Of a stretch of 64,000 nucleotides of DNA, positions 11,907-22,904 are shown piece after piece (the first letter of the stretch is position 1; each line of letters opens with the position of its first letter). Source of the stretch: Heliocidaris erythrogramma (lineage: Eukaryota > Echinodermata > Echinoidea > Camarodonta > Echinometridae); assembly GCA_025617745.1 (NCBI GenBank), contig CM046869.1, positions 15,705,168 through 15,769,167 of the forward strand, read 5' to 3'. The position numbers and the translations under genes are program-made. The notes below the pieces were generated by a model. It ran no database searches, was not told the origin of the DNA, and saw only the letters and a program-made list of their open reading frames with translations.

Positions 11907-12253
11907 TTGTAAAATCAGCACTGATTTTCTTATTTACTATATAAATCTATATACCTACCTATTATGCCTGTAGTCTTGACTACGGAACCCCTTCGAGAAT
12001 TTATCACACATGAGTCACAATATTGTGCGCACCCCCCGTAATCCTATTGTCCCCTTCGCCACTCACGCGCGTCAACACGCTACGGCCATCTTCCTCTTTT
12101 GCGAGCAACCCCAAGAAGAAACATGTTGCTTGCAAGGTGCGGGGAAGGAGGGAGGGTCATAGGTAGGTATATAGATTTATATAGTAAATAAGAAAATCAG
12201 TGCTGATTTTACAAATTTACTGCAATAAATCATATATACCTACCTATTATGCC
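11907..12253 (-). repeat. B1 3' ITR and internal complementary region
   Basis: The outer 56 bases (11907-11962) are perfectly complementary to 12159-12214. The adjoining 39 bases (12215-12253) are perfectly complementary to the other end of the element (18282-18320). The ICR at 12159-12253 is thus the two element ends fused at 12214/12215, the arrangement used by DIRS elements to template a circular cDNA. Between them, about 11953-12095 is an inverted copy of the 5' leader at about 18150-18300. Confidence 0.9.
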
Positions 12254-12298
12254 AGACCAGCGCCAACTCAAAGACCGGGAGGCATGTTTCGAGCAGAA

Positions 12299-12662
12299 GG
12301 GAATAGGATTACACCAAAGACTACAAAGAAGACACAGCGGCCTTCAAGGTGGCTGACGCAAACAAAGCTTCACCTGCGGGAACATCCCTAAGGTAGCAAG
12401 AAATGAAGGAATTGGACGAACGCCAATAAGCAGCCTTCAAAATATCAACAAGCGCTACACCTTGAAACAGAACCCAAGAAGGGAATAGGATTACACCAAA
12501 GACTACAAAGAAGACACAGCGGCCTTCAAGGTGGCTGACGCAAACAAAGCTTCACCTGCGGGAACATCCCTAAGGTAGCAAGAAATGAAGGAATTGGACG
12601 AACGCCAATAAGCAGCCTTCAAAATATCAACAAGCGCTACACCTTGAAACAGAGCCCAAGAA
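12299..12662. repeat. Tandem duplication, 182-base unit
   Basis: Units 12299-12480 and 12481-12662 are almost identical and meet at a short AGAAGGG homology. They cover the last codons of the recombinase and its 3' flank. The extra copy lies downstream of the recombinase stop at 12503, so it does not change the protein. Confidence 0.85.
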
Positions 12663-13647
12663 GTGCTGACACTAAGAGTATCATGAGCACGAGGCTTACT
12701 GTCGGATAAAAGAGCCTCTGTGCCAGCGGCCCTAATAGCTTCAACGATCCACCTAGAGATGGAATCAATAGAGGCAGGAGAAAAAGGCTCTCTAGTGATC
12801 AGGAACAACTGATCATCCTTACGATAAGACTTAGTCTTATCAATATACCATTTGAGAGCCCTTACAGGACACCAAACTTTGTCCTCACGCACCGAAGAAA
12901 AGTCAGAAAGCGGACAATGAAAATCTCAACAGGGCCAGAGGCAGCTGTCTGATTCTTGGCAATAAAAGAAGCCCTAGGAATCAATCTAACGCCTTTTCTC
13001 TCCCAGCGAACATGACCAGGAGTAAGACAGAGAGCATGAAGAGTACTGCGCCTCTGCCCAGAGGCAATAGCTACCAAAAAGATCGTCTTAACCGTAAGAT
13101 GATGAAGCGAAGCTTCACCTAACGTTTCGAAAGGAGTTTTCGCCAAGGCCTCCAGGACCTTAGGCAGACTCCAAGACGGCACTAACTTAGAAAAAGAAGG
13201 TCGTTTCAGAAAGAACGAACGAATCAAACCACTTAGTAGCGGGGAATTGGAAATCCCCGAACCATCTGAGAAACCCGAATGAATGGCCCCGATCGCCGAA
13301 CGGTAGCCTCGGATAGTAGAGATAGATCTCCCTTTGTCAAATAACGAGATTAAGAAATCCGCAATTGAACCAATAGGAGCCTTAGAAGGGGTTTGATTTC
13401 TCTCTTTGCACCAAAGGAAAAAGGTCGAGAGACGGGAATTGTAAATTTCCCTAGTAGAAACCCTACGACTGGACATTAAAAAGTCCGCGGCTCTATCAGA
13501 GAGACCCGACTGTCTTGCAGATTCCCTGACAGGGGCCAAGCAGTCAAATGAAGAGACTCCGGACTGTGGTGAAGAATCCCCGATAGGGGCTGCAACACCA
13601 GATCCGCTCTTAACGCGCCCGATCTTCCCTGATTTTCCGCAAGACAC
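12503..13647 (-). pseudogene. DIRS tyrosine recombinase (B1), one frameshift, mutated HxxR
   Basis: Tyrosine recombinase for integrating the element's cDNA circle. The N-terminal SAM-like core-binding region is complete: SRRVSTREIYNSRLSTF near 13470, then KGRSISTIRGYRSAIGAIH near 13310. The first catalytic arginine is in ASGQRRSTLHALC near 13050. A frameshift near 12915 splits the gene into 13647-12862 and 12892-12503. The HxxR motif reads HDTL, the arginine codon having become CTT at about 12674-12676. The tyrosine is in SCYLRDV. Homologues in this window at 46240 and 62810 keep HDTR, so this copy is likely inactive. Confidence 0.85.
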
Positions 13648-15342
13648 GCGGAATCAGTTGGAAGGGAGGAAAGGCGAATCCCTGAAGGTTCTCCCAGCTG
13701 AGGGAGAAAGCATCGAGAGCCCATGCTCCCTGATCGCGAACACGGGAGCAATACTTCAGCAGCTGGTGATTTAGCACCGACGCAAATAGATCCACTTCCA
13801 GTGGACCTAGGCGACTGCGAATGCGGCAAAAGACCTCCGGATGGAGCGTCCATTCCGATGGAAGATACCTGCCCGAGACAGAAAATCCGCAATGAGGTTT
13901 TCCCGACCGGGGATGAAAGAGGCCACGGGTGTGATTGCCATGCGACGACACCACCTCCACAGCTGAGCTGCTAGGGCATTCAGGGCAACCGAACGAGTGC
14001 CTCCCTGCCGATTGATATATGCCGCCACAGTAACATTGTCCGTGAGAATCAGAACCGAACGACTGAGAAGTCGACTTCTGAAATGGAGCAAGGTCAACAG
14101 AACTGCCATAAACTCCAGGACATTGATATGAGGAAGAGTCCCAAGATGAGAGCAATCCCCCGCAACCGTGCTGCCATTGCAGTGTCCTCCCCACCCCAAC
14201 CGAGAGGCGTCCGTCGAAACCGATATCGACGGGAGAGGGGCAGTGAAGGACCTGCCTTGCGCGAGAAACACCTCGCTCGTCCAACAAGAGAGAAAAGACT
14301 TGATCCTTACTGGTACTGGAATCCAGACCAAAAGAGAGTCTTTTCCCGGCTTGAAGAACCTGAGGAGATGTCTCTGAAAGGGTCTCATGAGGAGCCGGCA
14401 GTCCTCTAGAACATCGACTAGACTGGCTAGATAACCTAGAAACTGAAGCCACTGTCTAGCCGTGACTCTTCTGGCCAGCAAGAGCTTGCGAGCCGCAGAG
14501 ACAATGGTGAGAATCCTGTCTCGACTGGGCCGAGCCAACTGATTCCGTATGTCTAACACCGCCCCCAGAAAAACTGGGCTGCGAGTGGGAACTAACTCTG
14601 ACTTTTCCCAATTTATTAGGAAACCTAAGTCTTGAGTAAGAGAGACGAGCAAACGAGTCTCGTCCAACAAACGATCGCGCGACTCCGCAAGGAGAAGCCA
14701 ATCATCCAGGTAGCAAAAATAGCCGAAGGCCGCGTCGCCTCAGAGAGGCTGCCAGCACGGCTACAACCTGAGTAAGAACCCGAGGGACTGGGCGCAGCCC
14801 GTAGGGAAGAGTGCAAAAGCGATAAGTCTCTGAGAGGAAGGAAAAACCCCAGAAGATCGCGCGAAGCACGATGAATGGGAAAGTGGAAATACGCATCTTC
14901 GAAAACTATCAAGACCGCGTAGTCCTTCCTCTTGATCAACAGGAGAATGGAGGCGAGAGTCTCCATCCGAAAATGTACTGAAGTTTTCCCGAGCGCTTGG
15001 GAATAACAAAAGTCGGAGAAAGGGAAAAAGACAGCCAGTCTCTTACCCTTTCTATAGCCCACTTATTCAACAGAGATTCAATCTCTGATGAGGCACGAGA
15101 ACGAGCTAGGGCCTGTGAGGTGACCGAGTTCCTATAGCCCCTCCGGGGAGCGGGGTGGACAGATCTATGAAGAATCCGTCTCGTCCGTCAAAGAGAACAA
15201 AAGCTTCCCCGGAGATGGCCTCCCAAGCGGGGAGAAAGGAATGAAGACAGCCACCAACCAAGACGCGGACAGAGGCTCGCATCGACTTAGGATGAGCATG
15301 TAAACAAGACAGAGACCTGTTATCGCGCATCGCCAAAAGCAA
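13476..15342 (-). pseudogene. DIRS RT-RNase H (B1), frameshifted
   Basis: Reverse transcriptase and RNase H of element B1. The RT N-terminus is near 15260 (FLPAWEAISGEAFV), and the catalytic YLDDWLLL near 14705 is intact. The best stretch is 14670-13807: GFLINWEKSELVPT, ARQWLQFLGYLASLVDVL, then RNase H with STDASRLGWGGHC, INVLEFMAV and TDNVTVAAYINRQGGT. A one-base loss near 13870 breaks DFLSRG, and the rest continues in another frame to the C-terminal APFWPRR-like tail, overlapping the start of the recombinase. The motif A region near 14920 is degraded (VFEDAYFHFPI). Confidence 0.85.
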
Positions 15343-15811
15343 AGGACCCGAGACGGAACATCCGAGAGAAGCAGTGCGATGTCCAACTCCTTAACCCAAA
15401 GGGCCGTAAGAACCAAGACTCTGCGACGGTACATGACCGAGGCAGCTGCAGTGGAAAACTATGACCACTGCAAACCAAACATGACGCTTAAAAGAAGCGC
15501 CGCTTCAATGCGTCCATAATCCAGCTTGAAATCCTCCGCAAGAGAAATACCCTCGGAGGAATCCCGCTGCCTGAACCCAAGTAAAGTCGAACCCTGCGCG
15601 CGGGCTGACTGAAAGTCAGGGAAAGTTTAGAACAAAGCAATCGCTTCTACCCCACAAAGGGAGAGCGACTAAGGCTCTGCCTGCCCCAGCGATTCGGAAA
15701 CCGAAGCTTGAGAGGCCGCTTCCAAAACTGGTTCCGCCTGAAATGATCAAGACAAAGGATCACGAACAAAGGCCGAAACAGTCGGATTCACGCATGAACC
15801 GCCATAAGCCT

Positions 15812-16880
15812 CCTCACCCGACGGAGCCCCGAGGCTGCGAGAATAGGAGGCGTATGTGATCCCATCACAGACAAAGAAGAATAAACCATAAAAGGCTAAT
15901 TAGTCTCGATGTCCGACCCAAAAGAGGGACAAAAGCAGGGGATGTGATGCCTGGTACAAGGGACCAACCCTGAGTCTGGGCAAAGCCCATCTCACACCGA
16001 ACATCTCAGCTTGAGAGACCGGAGGGTTAGCTAAACCCAATGGGCAAGAGGCAGGCAAAGCCTTGCCTCTTTTAGCCCCTTCCCTAGGCTTCTGATTGGC
16101 CCAAAAAGAGCCTAAGACGAAACCCGCTTTTCAGAGCGTTTATTCGGTTTCGTTAGGATCCCCGAAGCCCTTCGGGAACACGAACCGAACCCTCCGCTGA
16201 GGGACGCTCACCTCCCTTTATGGGAGAAGTGCGCTGAGGGTATTGAACCCAAAGACGCGCACCAATTACCCATATCTGCTGAGCAAGAAGATGCAACAGC
16301 CATGGGCCGGGCGCCAAGGCGCCCAGTGCAAGGGCGGACCGGGATGACCCAGCAAAGGAACGCCAACAAAGGACTCAGCAGGCAGAGCCCCGCATGGTTC
16401 AACGAAAGTCTCCTCGCCCGGCGGCGCCCCAAGGGCCGCGGGAATAGGAGGCACATGCGAAACCGACTCAGACAAAGACAAATCAAACGCAAAAGGCTGA
16501 TTAGTCTCAAAGTCAGACCCCTGAATAGGGACAGAAGTCAGGGTTGAAGTAGCCGGTACAAAGGACCAACCCTGATTCTGAGCAAAAGCCCGCATCATGC
16601 TGAACATGTCAGCTTGAGGAGCTAGCTGGGTTAGCCAGGCCAGACGGGCAAGAGGCCGGCAAAGCCTTGCCACTTTTTTTTCCTTCTTCTTGGCCTTTTT
16701 CTTGGCTGGCTCGACAAGAGTCGTAGCCGAAACCCTTTTCTTAGAACGTTTAATCGGATTCCTTCGGATCTCCGAAGCCGCTTCGGAAACACGAACCGAT
16801 CCCTCCGCAGAGGGACGTTCACTTCCCATAAAGGGATTGGAGCGCTCATGGCGTAAGCCTAGAGAATCGCCCAAATCACC
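15812..16880. repeat. Direct repeat inside B1 gag, about 590-base spacing
   Basis: The stretch 15812-16270 is a diverged copy of 16402-16880: both contain a CCTCxCCCGxCGGxGCCCC start, an AAAGGCTxATTAGTCTC middle and the basic-region sequence. The left copy has lost more of its coding sense. It is an old internal duplication of gag. Confidence 0.7.
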
Positions 16881-17008
16881 CATTCCTTCGGATCTCCGAA
16901 GCCGCTTCGGAAACACGAACCGATCCCTCCGCGGAGGGACGTTCACTTCCCATAAAGGGATTGGAGCGCTCATGGCGTAAGCCTAGAGAATCGCCCAAAT
17001 CACCCATA
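16761..17008. repeat. Tandem duplication, 124-base unit
   Basis: Units 16761-16884 and 16885-17008 differ at about one position. Because 124 is not a multiple of three, the duplication shifts the gag frame. Confidence 0.85.
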
Positions 17009-18149
17009 TTGGCTAAGCAAGAAGATGCAGTAGCCATGGGTTGGGAGCTAAAAGCTCCCAGTGCGGGGGCAGACCGAGATGACTCGGTATGTGCCCGTTG
17101 ACTACTAAAGGCGTGTGAACCCGCTATTGGACCGCTAGAAAGCGGCAATAGGGGAGCACTAGTAGTCACGCACTCAGGTGAAAACACCTGTTGCTCCGAA
17201 GAGCGTCCATAATTGTTAGCTCGAGCATTCCCATTAGCTGGCAATGTAGACAGCCCAGGAAGTACTCGTTCCCCCATATGGCGTTTGCCGGGGGCTAGGG
17301 TTTGAGAACCCAGACCAACATGGACTAAGCCCGTGGGTTGCCCTGCAGTAGTGGGGCGCGTCTCCCCTAACGGATCAGAGCGAGTGAACGCTACCGTACG
17401 GGAAACAACCGCCTCCCCCTCTGGTCTCAGCGACCGGGGGATTGGAATTGTTAGATATCCAAACCACTAGAATCTGACGCCACCCACCCCGAAACCACGG
17501 GCTTCGGAGTTGACAATCCCAACTCAGTTAACGCCACCCGTCCCGAAGCCGCAAGCTACGAGACTGGCAAACTCTGCAAGGAAACACCACTAGGCAACTT
17601 ACCCTTAGCCCTCCTCCCTCCCCCATGTACCGAAGTACTCGGGAGAGTTCTGGAAGGCCGAGTTGTCTTGCTAGACGACTCTTCGGAAGAAGCAGGTCTC
17701 CTTGACCTAGCTGCTTCTTCTTCCGAATCCATACCACTGCAATAAAACAGACAATAAAGTATACTTTTCAAAATAAGAAATACTTCAACTGAATGCAGTA
17801 AAATAAGGGTAAATTTTATTTGGGAGATACGCACAAAAGAATTTTCACAGCCAAAAAACCGTAAGAACAAACACCGAACCCAAAGGCTCGGTGACAAACG
17901 GAAACACCCGCAAACACACAGAAATATCTACGTGGGGCTGACCGTGAAAGAGAAAAATAAATGCCAAGAAAGGGAAACAAAAATCCCTTGCAATCGGCAA
18001 GAGTGACTACTAAAACACAAAGTACTATAATCTAAGCGAATATAGGTACCTAAAAGTGCTTTAAATGTGCGAAAAAGCGCACCTAAAAGATACTATACGA
18101 CCTGATTTCAGGAGCGCTGTGACTATACGTCCTATCTCGTCGGGGGCGA

Positions 18150-18320
18150 GCAAGAAAAAGATGGCCGTAGCGTGTTGACGCGCGTGAGTGGCGAAGGGGA
18201 CAATAGGATTACGGGGGGTGCGCACAATATTGTGACTCATGTGTGATAAATTCTCGAAGGGGTCCCGTAGTCAAGACTACAGGCATAATAGGTAGGTATA
18301 TATGATTTATTGCAGTAAAT
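18150..18320 (-). repeat. B1 5' ITR
   Basis: Terminal repeat at the 5' end of B1. The last 39 bases (18282-18320) are a perfect complement of the ICR at 12215-12253, and the preceding part is an inverted match to 11953-12095. It ends in GCAGTAAAT, and all families end here in a similar xxGTAAAT. Confidence 0.88.
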
Positions 18321-18810
18321 AGAACACTCTCGTAAGGGTATATGCACACTACAGCCACACACACGAAAAACACCAACGAAACGTTACAGGGCTGAGCGCC
18401 CAGCAAAACGCCAAAGCGAATGCCCTGGGCTACTATACGAAAGAGGTGAAAAGTGAGGTATGAATTTAAGCTCAAATATCACCAAAATAAATACGTGACA
18501 GACATAAACCGACACTAAACAGATATTAAAACAAGTCTAGGACGGAAATATTGGCAAAAGTCACCAGAAAACACGCTAAAAGAGTAGCAAACTCTGAATT
18601 TTAGGGCAAGATAGTGACTTAGCTGCAACTCTTTAGGTTGCGAGAAGGAAAGAGGAGGATTGTGTGCGCGCGTCATGCGTACGTGCACAGAGGAAGGCGT
18701 GATCCTGGGGGGGGGGGGGTATATGCACTGTCGTGACTTTAATTACTCGAATGGCTTGCGTAGTCGGAAGACTAGCAAATAGGTAGGTACATTGATTTAT
18801 TGTAGTAAAT
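18321..18810 (-). mobile_element. DIRS element A2, 5' leader and ITR
   Basis: This is the 5' end of the family A element split by B1. It resumes exactly where 11906 stops. It has the same leader as 2112-2611 and 51362-51809, including a G run near 18710, and ends in AATAGGTAGGTACATTGATT followed by TATTGTAGTAAAT. A family E element begins directly after it. Confidence 0.85.
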
Positions 18811-18883
18811 AAATCAATGTATCTACCTATTTGCTAGAATAGCACGGATAAAAACCTGGGTGGCATGTCCCAGGATCGGAGAA

Positions 18884-19436
18884 CTAACGCGGGGCAGAAA
18901 GGGAAGACAAAGCAGCTCTCAAAACAGAGGTAGCAAACCTAACCTCACCCAAAGGAACATCCTTAAAATAGAAGGATGTGAAGCAGGTAGGGGAACGCCA
19001 AAACGCAGCCCACAGGATATCTTCCAAAGGAATACCCTGAAAAAACGCCCGCAGCTTGGATAGCCTCGACAATTCAACGGGAGATAGTCTCCTGTGACGC
19101 TGGGGAATAAGGGTGACGGGAAAGAGAAAGAGCTGATCATCCTTACGAAAGACCTTAGTCCTATCCAAGTACCATTTGAGAGCCCTAACAGGGCACCAAG
19201 ATTTACCCTCTTTGACAGAAGAGAATTCTGACAGAGGACTCAAAAAAACTTCGATCGAGCCAGAAGAATCCGTCTGATTCTTGGCAATAACGAAGGTCGA
19301 GGGGCAAGACGTACACCTTGCCTTTCCCATCTGATATGCCCGGGCACCGTAGAGAGAGCCTGAATAGTGCTTCTCCTCTGCCCAGAAGCAATAGCGACAA
19401 GAAAGGCGGTCTTAATCGAGAGACGGCTCAAAGGGC
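18884..19436 (-). pseudogene. DIRS tyrosine recombinase, C-terminal remnant (E1)
   Basis: Catalytic half of a family E recombinase: ASGQRRSTIQALST near 19370 and WCPVRALKWYLDRTKVFRKD near 19170. A deletion near 19050 removes the HxxR region, since the frame runs from the cleft segment straight into AFFQGIPLEDILWAAFWRSP. It is cut at 19436, where RNase H sequence begins. It is not functional. Confidence 0.75.
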
Positions 19437-20715
19437 AGTTTGGCCAAACAGATCTATCTCTAGAGGGACCCAGACTGAACTGAGGTAATCAAGGACCTCT
19501 TGATTCAGTGTCCACTCGGAGGGAAGGCACATGCCCCGGGACAGAAAATCTGCAATCAGATTGTCCTGGCCGGGAACATAGGAGGCGATCAGAATTACTC
19601 GGCGAGACCGACACCACCTCCAAAGCTTGGCGGTCAGATCGTTCAGAGTAGTGGAACGAGTCCCGCCTTGTCGGTTGATGTAGGCAGCAGCAGAGGTGTT
19701 GTCCGTCAATCAGGACGGAGCGACCTACAATCATGTTCCCGAAAAGACAGAGACATGAAGACTGCCATCAACTCCAATACATTGATGTGGGGCAAGGTGC
19801 ACAGGTGTGACCAGTCCCCCCGAGACCACCTGGTCCGAACAATGGCCGCCCCACCCCAGAAGAGAGGCATCCGTCGAGATGGTGACTGACGGATGGGGCG
19901 TGCGAAGAGACTTGCCTTGAAGAAGGAACGACTCTTTCGACCAGGGGATAAGCAGGCATTTGATTTCCCCGGTGAGAGGAATCCACACATTGAGTCTACA
20001 CTGGGCTTGAAAAACTTCAGAAGATGAAGTTGGAATGGCCTCATATGAAGCCGACAGCTTTGGAGGACATCCACAAGGCTCGATAAGTGGCCCAAGAATT
20101 GGAACCATCGGCCTGCCCGAACTCGATGGAAGAGACGAAGATCGAGCTAGTAAGACAATCGCTTGAACCCTCTCCCCACTGGGGCAGGCAACTTGGTTCA
20201 CGATGTCTATTTCCGCACCCAGGTAAATGGGCCTGCGGGTAGGAGTCAACTCCGACTTGTCCCAGTTGACTATGAACCCTACTCTCTGTGTGGTACGGAG
20301 AAGTAGGTCCATGTGAGACTGAAGGACGGACACAGAGCTCGCCACCAGGAGCCAGTTGTCCAGGTAAGTGAAAAGTCTCTCCAATAAAACAAAAAAAAAA
20401 AAAAAAAGTCTCAGACCGCGATACCTGAGGAAAGCGGCTAGGACAGAGACTACTCAAGTAAAAACTTGAGGTGCCGGTTTCAGGCCGAATGGTAAGGCTT
20501 TGAACCGGAAAGTTTCGCCTTGAAAGGTGAAACCTAGTAGGTCCCTTGAAGAAGGGTGTATCGGTACGTGAAAGTAAGCATCTTTCAAGTCCACCGAAAT
20601 ATAGAACTATATATGACAACAACCAACTCACAATACGGAGTGGGAATAAACTCCTATTACGAAGAAACACAACGTTCTGAATAAACCGCTTGTCTAAGCG
20701 CGTTAAATCAACCAC
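19437..20715 (-). pseudogene. DIRS RT-RNase H remnant (E1), YLDN instead of YLDD
   Basis: Reverse transcriptase and RNase H of E1 in several frames. RT residues include GFIVNWDKSELTPTRRPIYLG near 20280. The catalytic motif reads YLDNW near 20360, its second aspartate changed to asparagine. RNase H pieces follow: STDASLLGWGGHCS near 19860, TSAAAYINRQGGT near 19680, and GQDNLIADFLSRGMCLPSEW near 19560. A poly-A/T run near 20392-20407 disrupts the region. Confidence 0.75.
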
Positions 20716-21242
20716 CTACAGACACGGGGAGAAAGCCTGACACAGTGTATACACCGTCAGTGATTAATGCCCAGAAGGGGAAGAAAAACGGCAAATTAAT
20801 TTGATAAAAATACCGCGAAGGAGGTTGACTTAGGAAAAGACCGATACACCATAAAGTGTGTAAAAGCTTGGTGCACAGAATTTTTGTTGCGAAAAGCAAC
20901 CAAAAAAAATCTCGCAATTTAGGCTAAGACTTAGCTCATAGATGTCACTTCTCTGACGGGCGAGAAAGGAAGAGGAAAAGCATGATTGGTGGACGAGGAG
21001 CGCGCGCGTTTCTGACTTAGTTTTTCTCGATTGACGCCATAGTTTGGGAAACTAGCAAATAGGTAGATACATTGATTTATTACTGTGAATCAGTAATATA
21101 GTAAAGGCATCAATGGAAATCATGTCCATTAATGTGCATTAAAGTTTCAGTTGTAAGAAAAAAACAGGAATGAAGACTTCCATAAAAACAGAGACCAGCA
21201 TAGAAGCATAGCTTGAAGAAGCGCTGGTCCCTGGCAAAAGAA

Positions 21243-21611
21243 ACTAGAAATATCACTGAAGATGATGATTAATACCCCCGCCCCATGACAACAGCCTTTC
21301 TTGACTTTTGGTCAAAAACTGAGGAAGTAGTTCGATTCGCAATGTGTTTCCTTGATTTTCTGCCATAAATATGCCGTTACCATAGCAACGCAGATTCCGA
21401 CTCATCCGAAAAATATGTCTTGCACATCTTCCCACCAAGACCAATGTGTGTACCAAATTTCATGACTTTCGGTCAAAAACTGAGGAAGTAGTTCGATCCG
21501 CAAGATTTGCAACGGACCAACGGACCGACCGACCGACCGACCGCCCGCCCGCCCGCCCAACCATCGACTGATTCCTATATACCCCCTTCAAACCTCGTTT
21601 GGCGGGGTATA
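21243..21611. mobile_element. Helentron/pearl-like non-autonomous element 1
   Basis: It starts ACTAGAAATATCAC, has TAATACCCCCGCC close to the left end, and ends GGCGGGGTATA. The subterminal blocks are inverted to each other. One copy of a roughly 158-base core (GGTCAAAAACTGAGGAAGTA on both sides) is present, then a GACC/GCCC-rich microsatellite near 21520-21560. The same layout occurs at 27981 and 33941. Confidence 0.65.
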
Positions 21612-21839
21612 ATCATGAATACAGTACATAAAAAACTAGACTGGGCAACCATACATAAAATGCCCAATAAAAGGGAAAAAGAAGACGACAGATACATGGC
21701 TATGGAAAGCAAACAAATCATAAGCATAACACACTTTCCATCGAAGAGATGGCATTGGAAAATAATAAAGCTAGGAATAGTAACGATGGAAAGGAGTAAA
21801 TTTTACAAAGACAGAAGGACAAAGTGACAGGGGGTGAGG

Positions 21840-22574
21840 AAGGGCAGGATCTGGAAGGTTTCATTTAATCTACAGATTTTACTACACAGGTAAACAAGAA
21901 TCACCATTGAGGGATCAACGTTCATAAAAAGCAATAAGAGACTGTGAGTGTACTCAAACTTATACTGTCTTGTATATTTAAAGGGAGGGAATTCCAAAAT
22001 TTAGGAGCTGTATATGAAAAAGTATTCTGGGTTAATGCTGTTCGAGTTCTTGGCAAATGATATACAGATTGATTTTTCTGGTGGGGTAATGATGGATCTC
22101 ATTATTTGCTGTAAATATATTATTGAAGACAGTGGGCAATTCATGATTATGATCCTGAAACATAAGTACAGCAAGATTGAGGTGGTAAATATACATTTTT
22201 AGTACATTATTAGAGTGAAAAAGACCATCAGTGTAGTGGCGATAATTACTTATATTTTGCATAGCCTTTTTCTGTAATAAAAAACTCTGTCTAACAGGCA
22301 TGCTGCACTGTTTCCACAGGCTAATATTCCATAATTAAAAAACTAGTGTGGAGTATAGTGATAGAAGTATGTTTGGCAGAAAAGACCATTTGAGTTTGTT
22401 AATCATACCTATGTTTCCGGATATCAATTTACATACATTATCAATATGATGCTTCCATGATAGCTTATTATCTATTATGGTGCCTAGAAATTTTGTTTCA
22501 ATCACCTTCTGTATTTGTATATTATCTATGAGAATCGGATGAGGTAGTTCGTTAAAAGTATTACTAAATAACAT
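21840..22574 (-). pseudogene. Non-LTR (LINE) reverse transcriptase, C-terminal fragment
   Basis: The minus strand shows the region just after the RT active site of a LINE ORF2: TKFLGTIIDNKLSWKHHI near 22470, then a SLYSTLVF-type segment. Downstream pieces in other frames (LQKKAMQNISNYRHYTDGLF near 22250 and NEIHHYPTRK near 22090) match the usual C-terminal order of Jockey/CR1-type LINEs. Stops and frameshifts separate the pieces. The catalytic YADD and the endonuclease are absent. Confidence 0.7.
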
Positions 22575-22744
22575 GTAATTTTATGTCCTATCAGCGAGGA
22601 ACAGAGTGCTTTCAACCATAATATAACCTACCTCATGGAACTGGGAAGGGACATGTTAACACACAACATGAGCTGGTATATTCAGTGATGATATCAGTTT
22701 AAAAACTCACATTCATACTAAATAAGAATGAAACATGATCTAAC

Positions 22745-22832
22745 CTGATGCCATGCGACTGTCCAGCTCTTCCTCAAAGAGATCATCAATGGCTTCATTC
22801 TTATTTAGTGCTGCTACACGAAACTCAACAAA
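22745..22832 (-). CDS. DENND1: DENND1-like gene, exon of DENN module C-terminus
   Basis: An 88-base exon starting in phase 0 and ending in phase 1, with acceptor TTCTAG and donor GTTAGA. It encodes 29 residues beginning FVEFRVAALNKNEAIDDLFE and ending with the acidic EEELDSRMAS. DENND1-family proteins have the same order, with an F-I/V-E-x-R-L-x-x-LN segment followed by a FEEE motif, at the end of the DENN module. It joins in frame to the 23978-24079 exon upstream. Confidence 0.8.
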
Positions 22833-22904
22833 CTAGAATTCAATTAAGAATGGATAAATGAAATATTAAAAGGACAATTTCTTAGACAAAAATGGACAGC
22901 TTAA

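Larger units (their letters stand above)
15343..17732 (-). pseudogene. DIRS family B gag-like ORF1, rearranged
   Basis: Gag-like ORF of B1. The likely start is the ATG at 17732 (MDSEEEAARSRRPASSEESS), a serine/glutamate-rich beginning comparable to family A. A basic block (EPAKKKAKKKEKK) lies near 16700. The frame is lost repeatedly. A 124-base tandem duplication (16761-17008) and a larger direct repeat (about 15812-16270 against 16402-16880) have expanded the region. No zinc knuckle is visible. Assignment rests on position between the 5' leader and the RT. Confidence 0.6.
11907..18320 (-). mobile_element. Complete DIRS element B1, nested in A2
   Basis: A structurally complete 6414-bp DIRS retrotransposon. 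Its borders are fixed by the interrupted family A leader: GAACAAA before and AGAACACT after rejoin to the uninterrupted string at about 51354-51368 with no base gained or lost. There is thus no target site duplication, as expected for recombinase-mediated integration. Order on the minus strand is 5' ITR (about 18320-18150), leader, gag from 17732, RT-RNase H, YR, ICR (12253-12159) and 3' ITR (to 11907). The genes carry frameshifts, so the copy is probably no longer active. Confidence 0.9.
18811..21091 (-). mobile_element. DIRS element E1, internally deleted
   Basis: A family E DIRS copy directly abutting the 5' end of A2. Its left side starts with only the ICR-type AAATCAATGTATCTACC, so the 3' ITR is missing. 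It then has recombinase C-terminus, RNase H, RT, and a short leader ending near 21091 in a family E ITR (AAATAGGTAGATACATTGAT). Gag and the recombinase N-terminus are deleted. The junction at 18810/18811 makes an imperfect palindrome. Confidence 0.75.

Noticed and set aside
21507..21600. Threonine/proline/arginine-rich peptide in a plus frame
   Set aside because: It comes from a GACC/GCCC microsatellite in a Helentron-like element.
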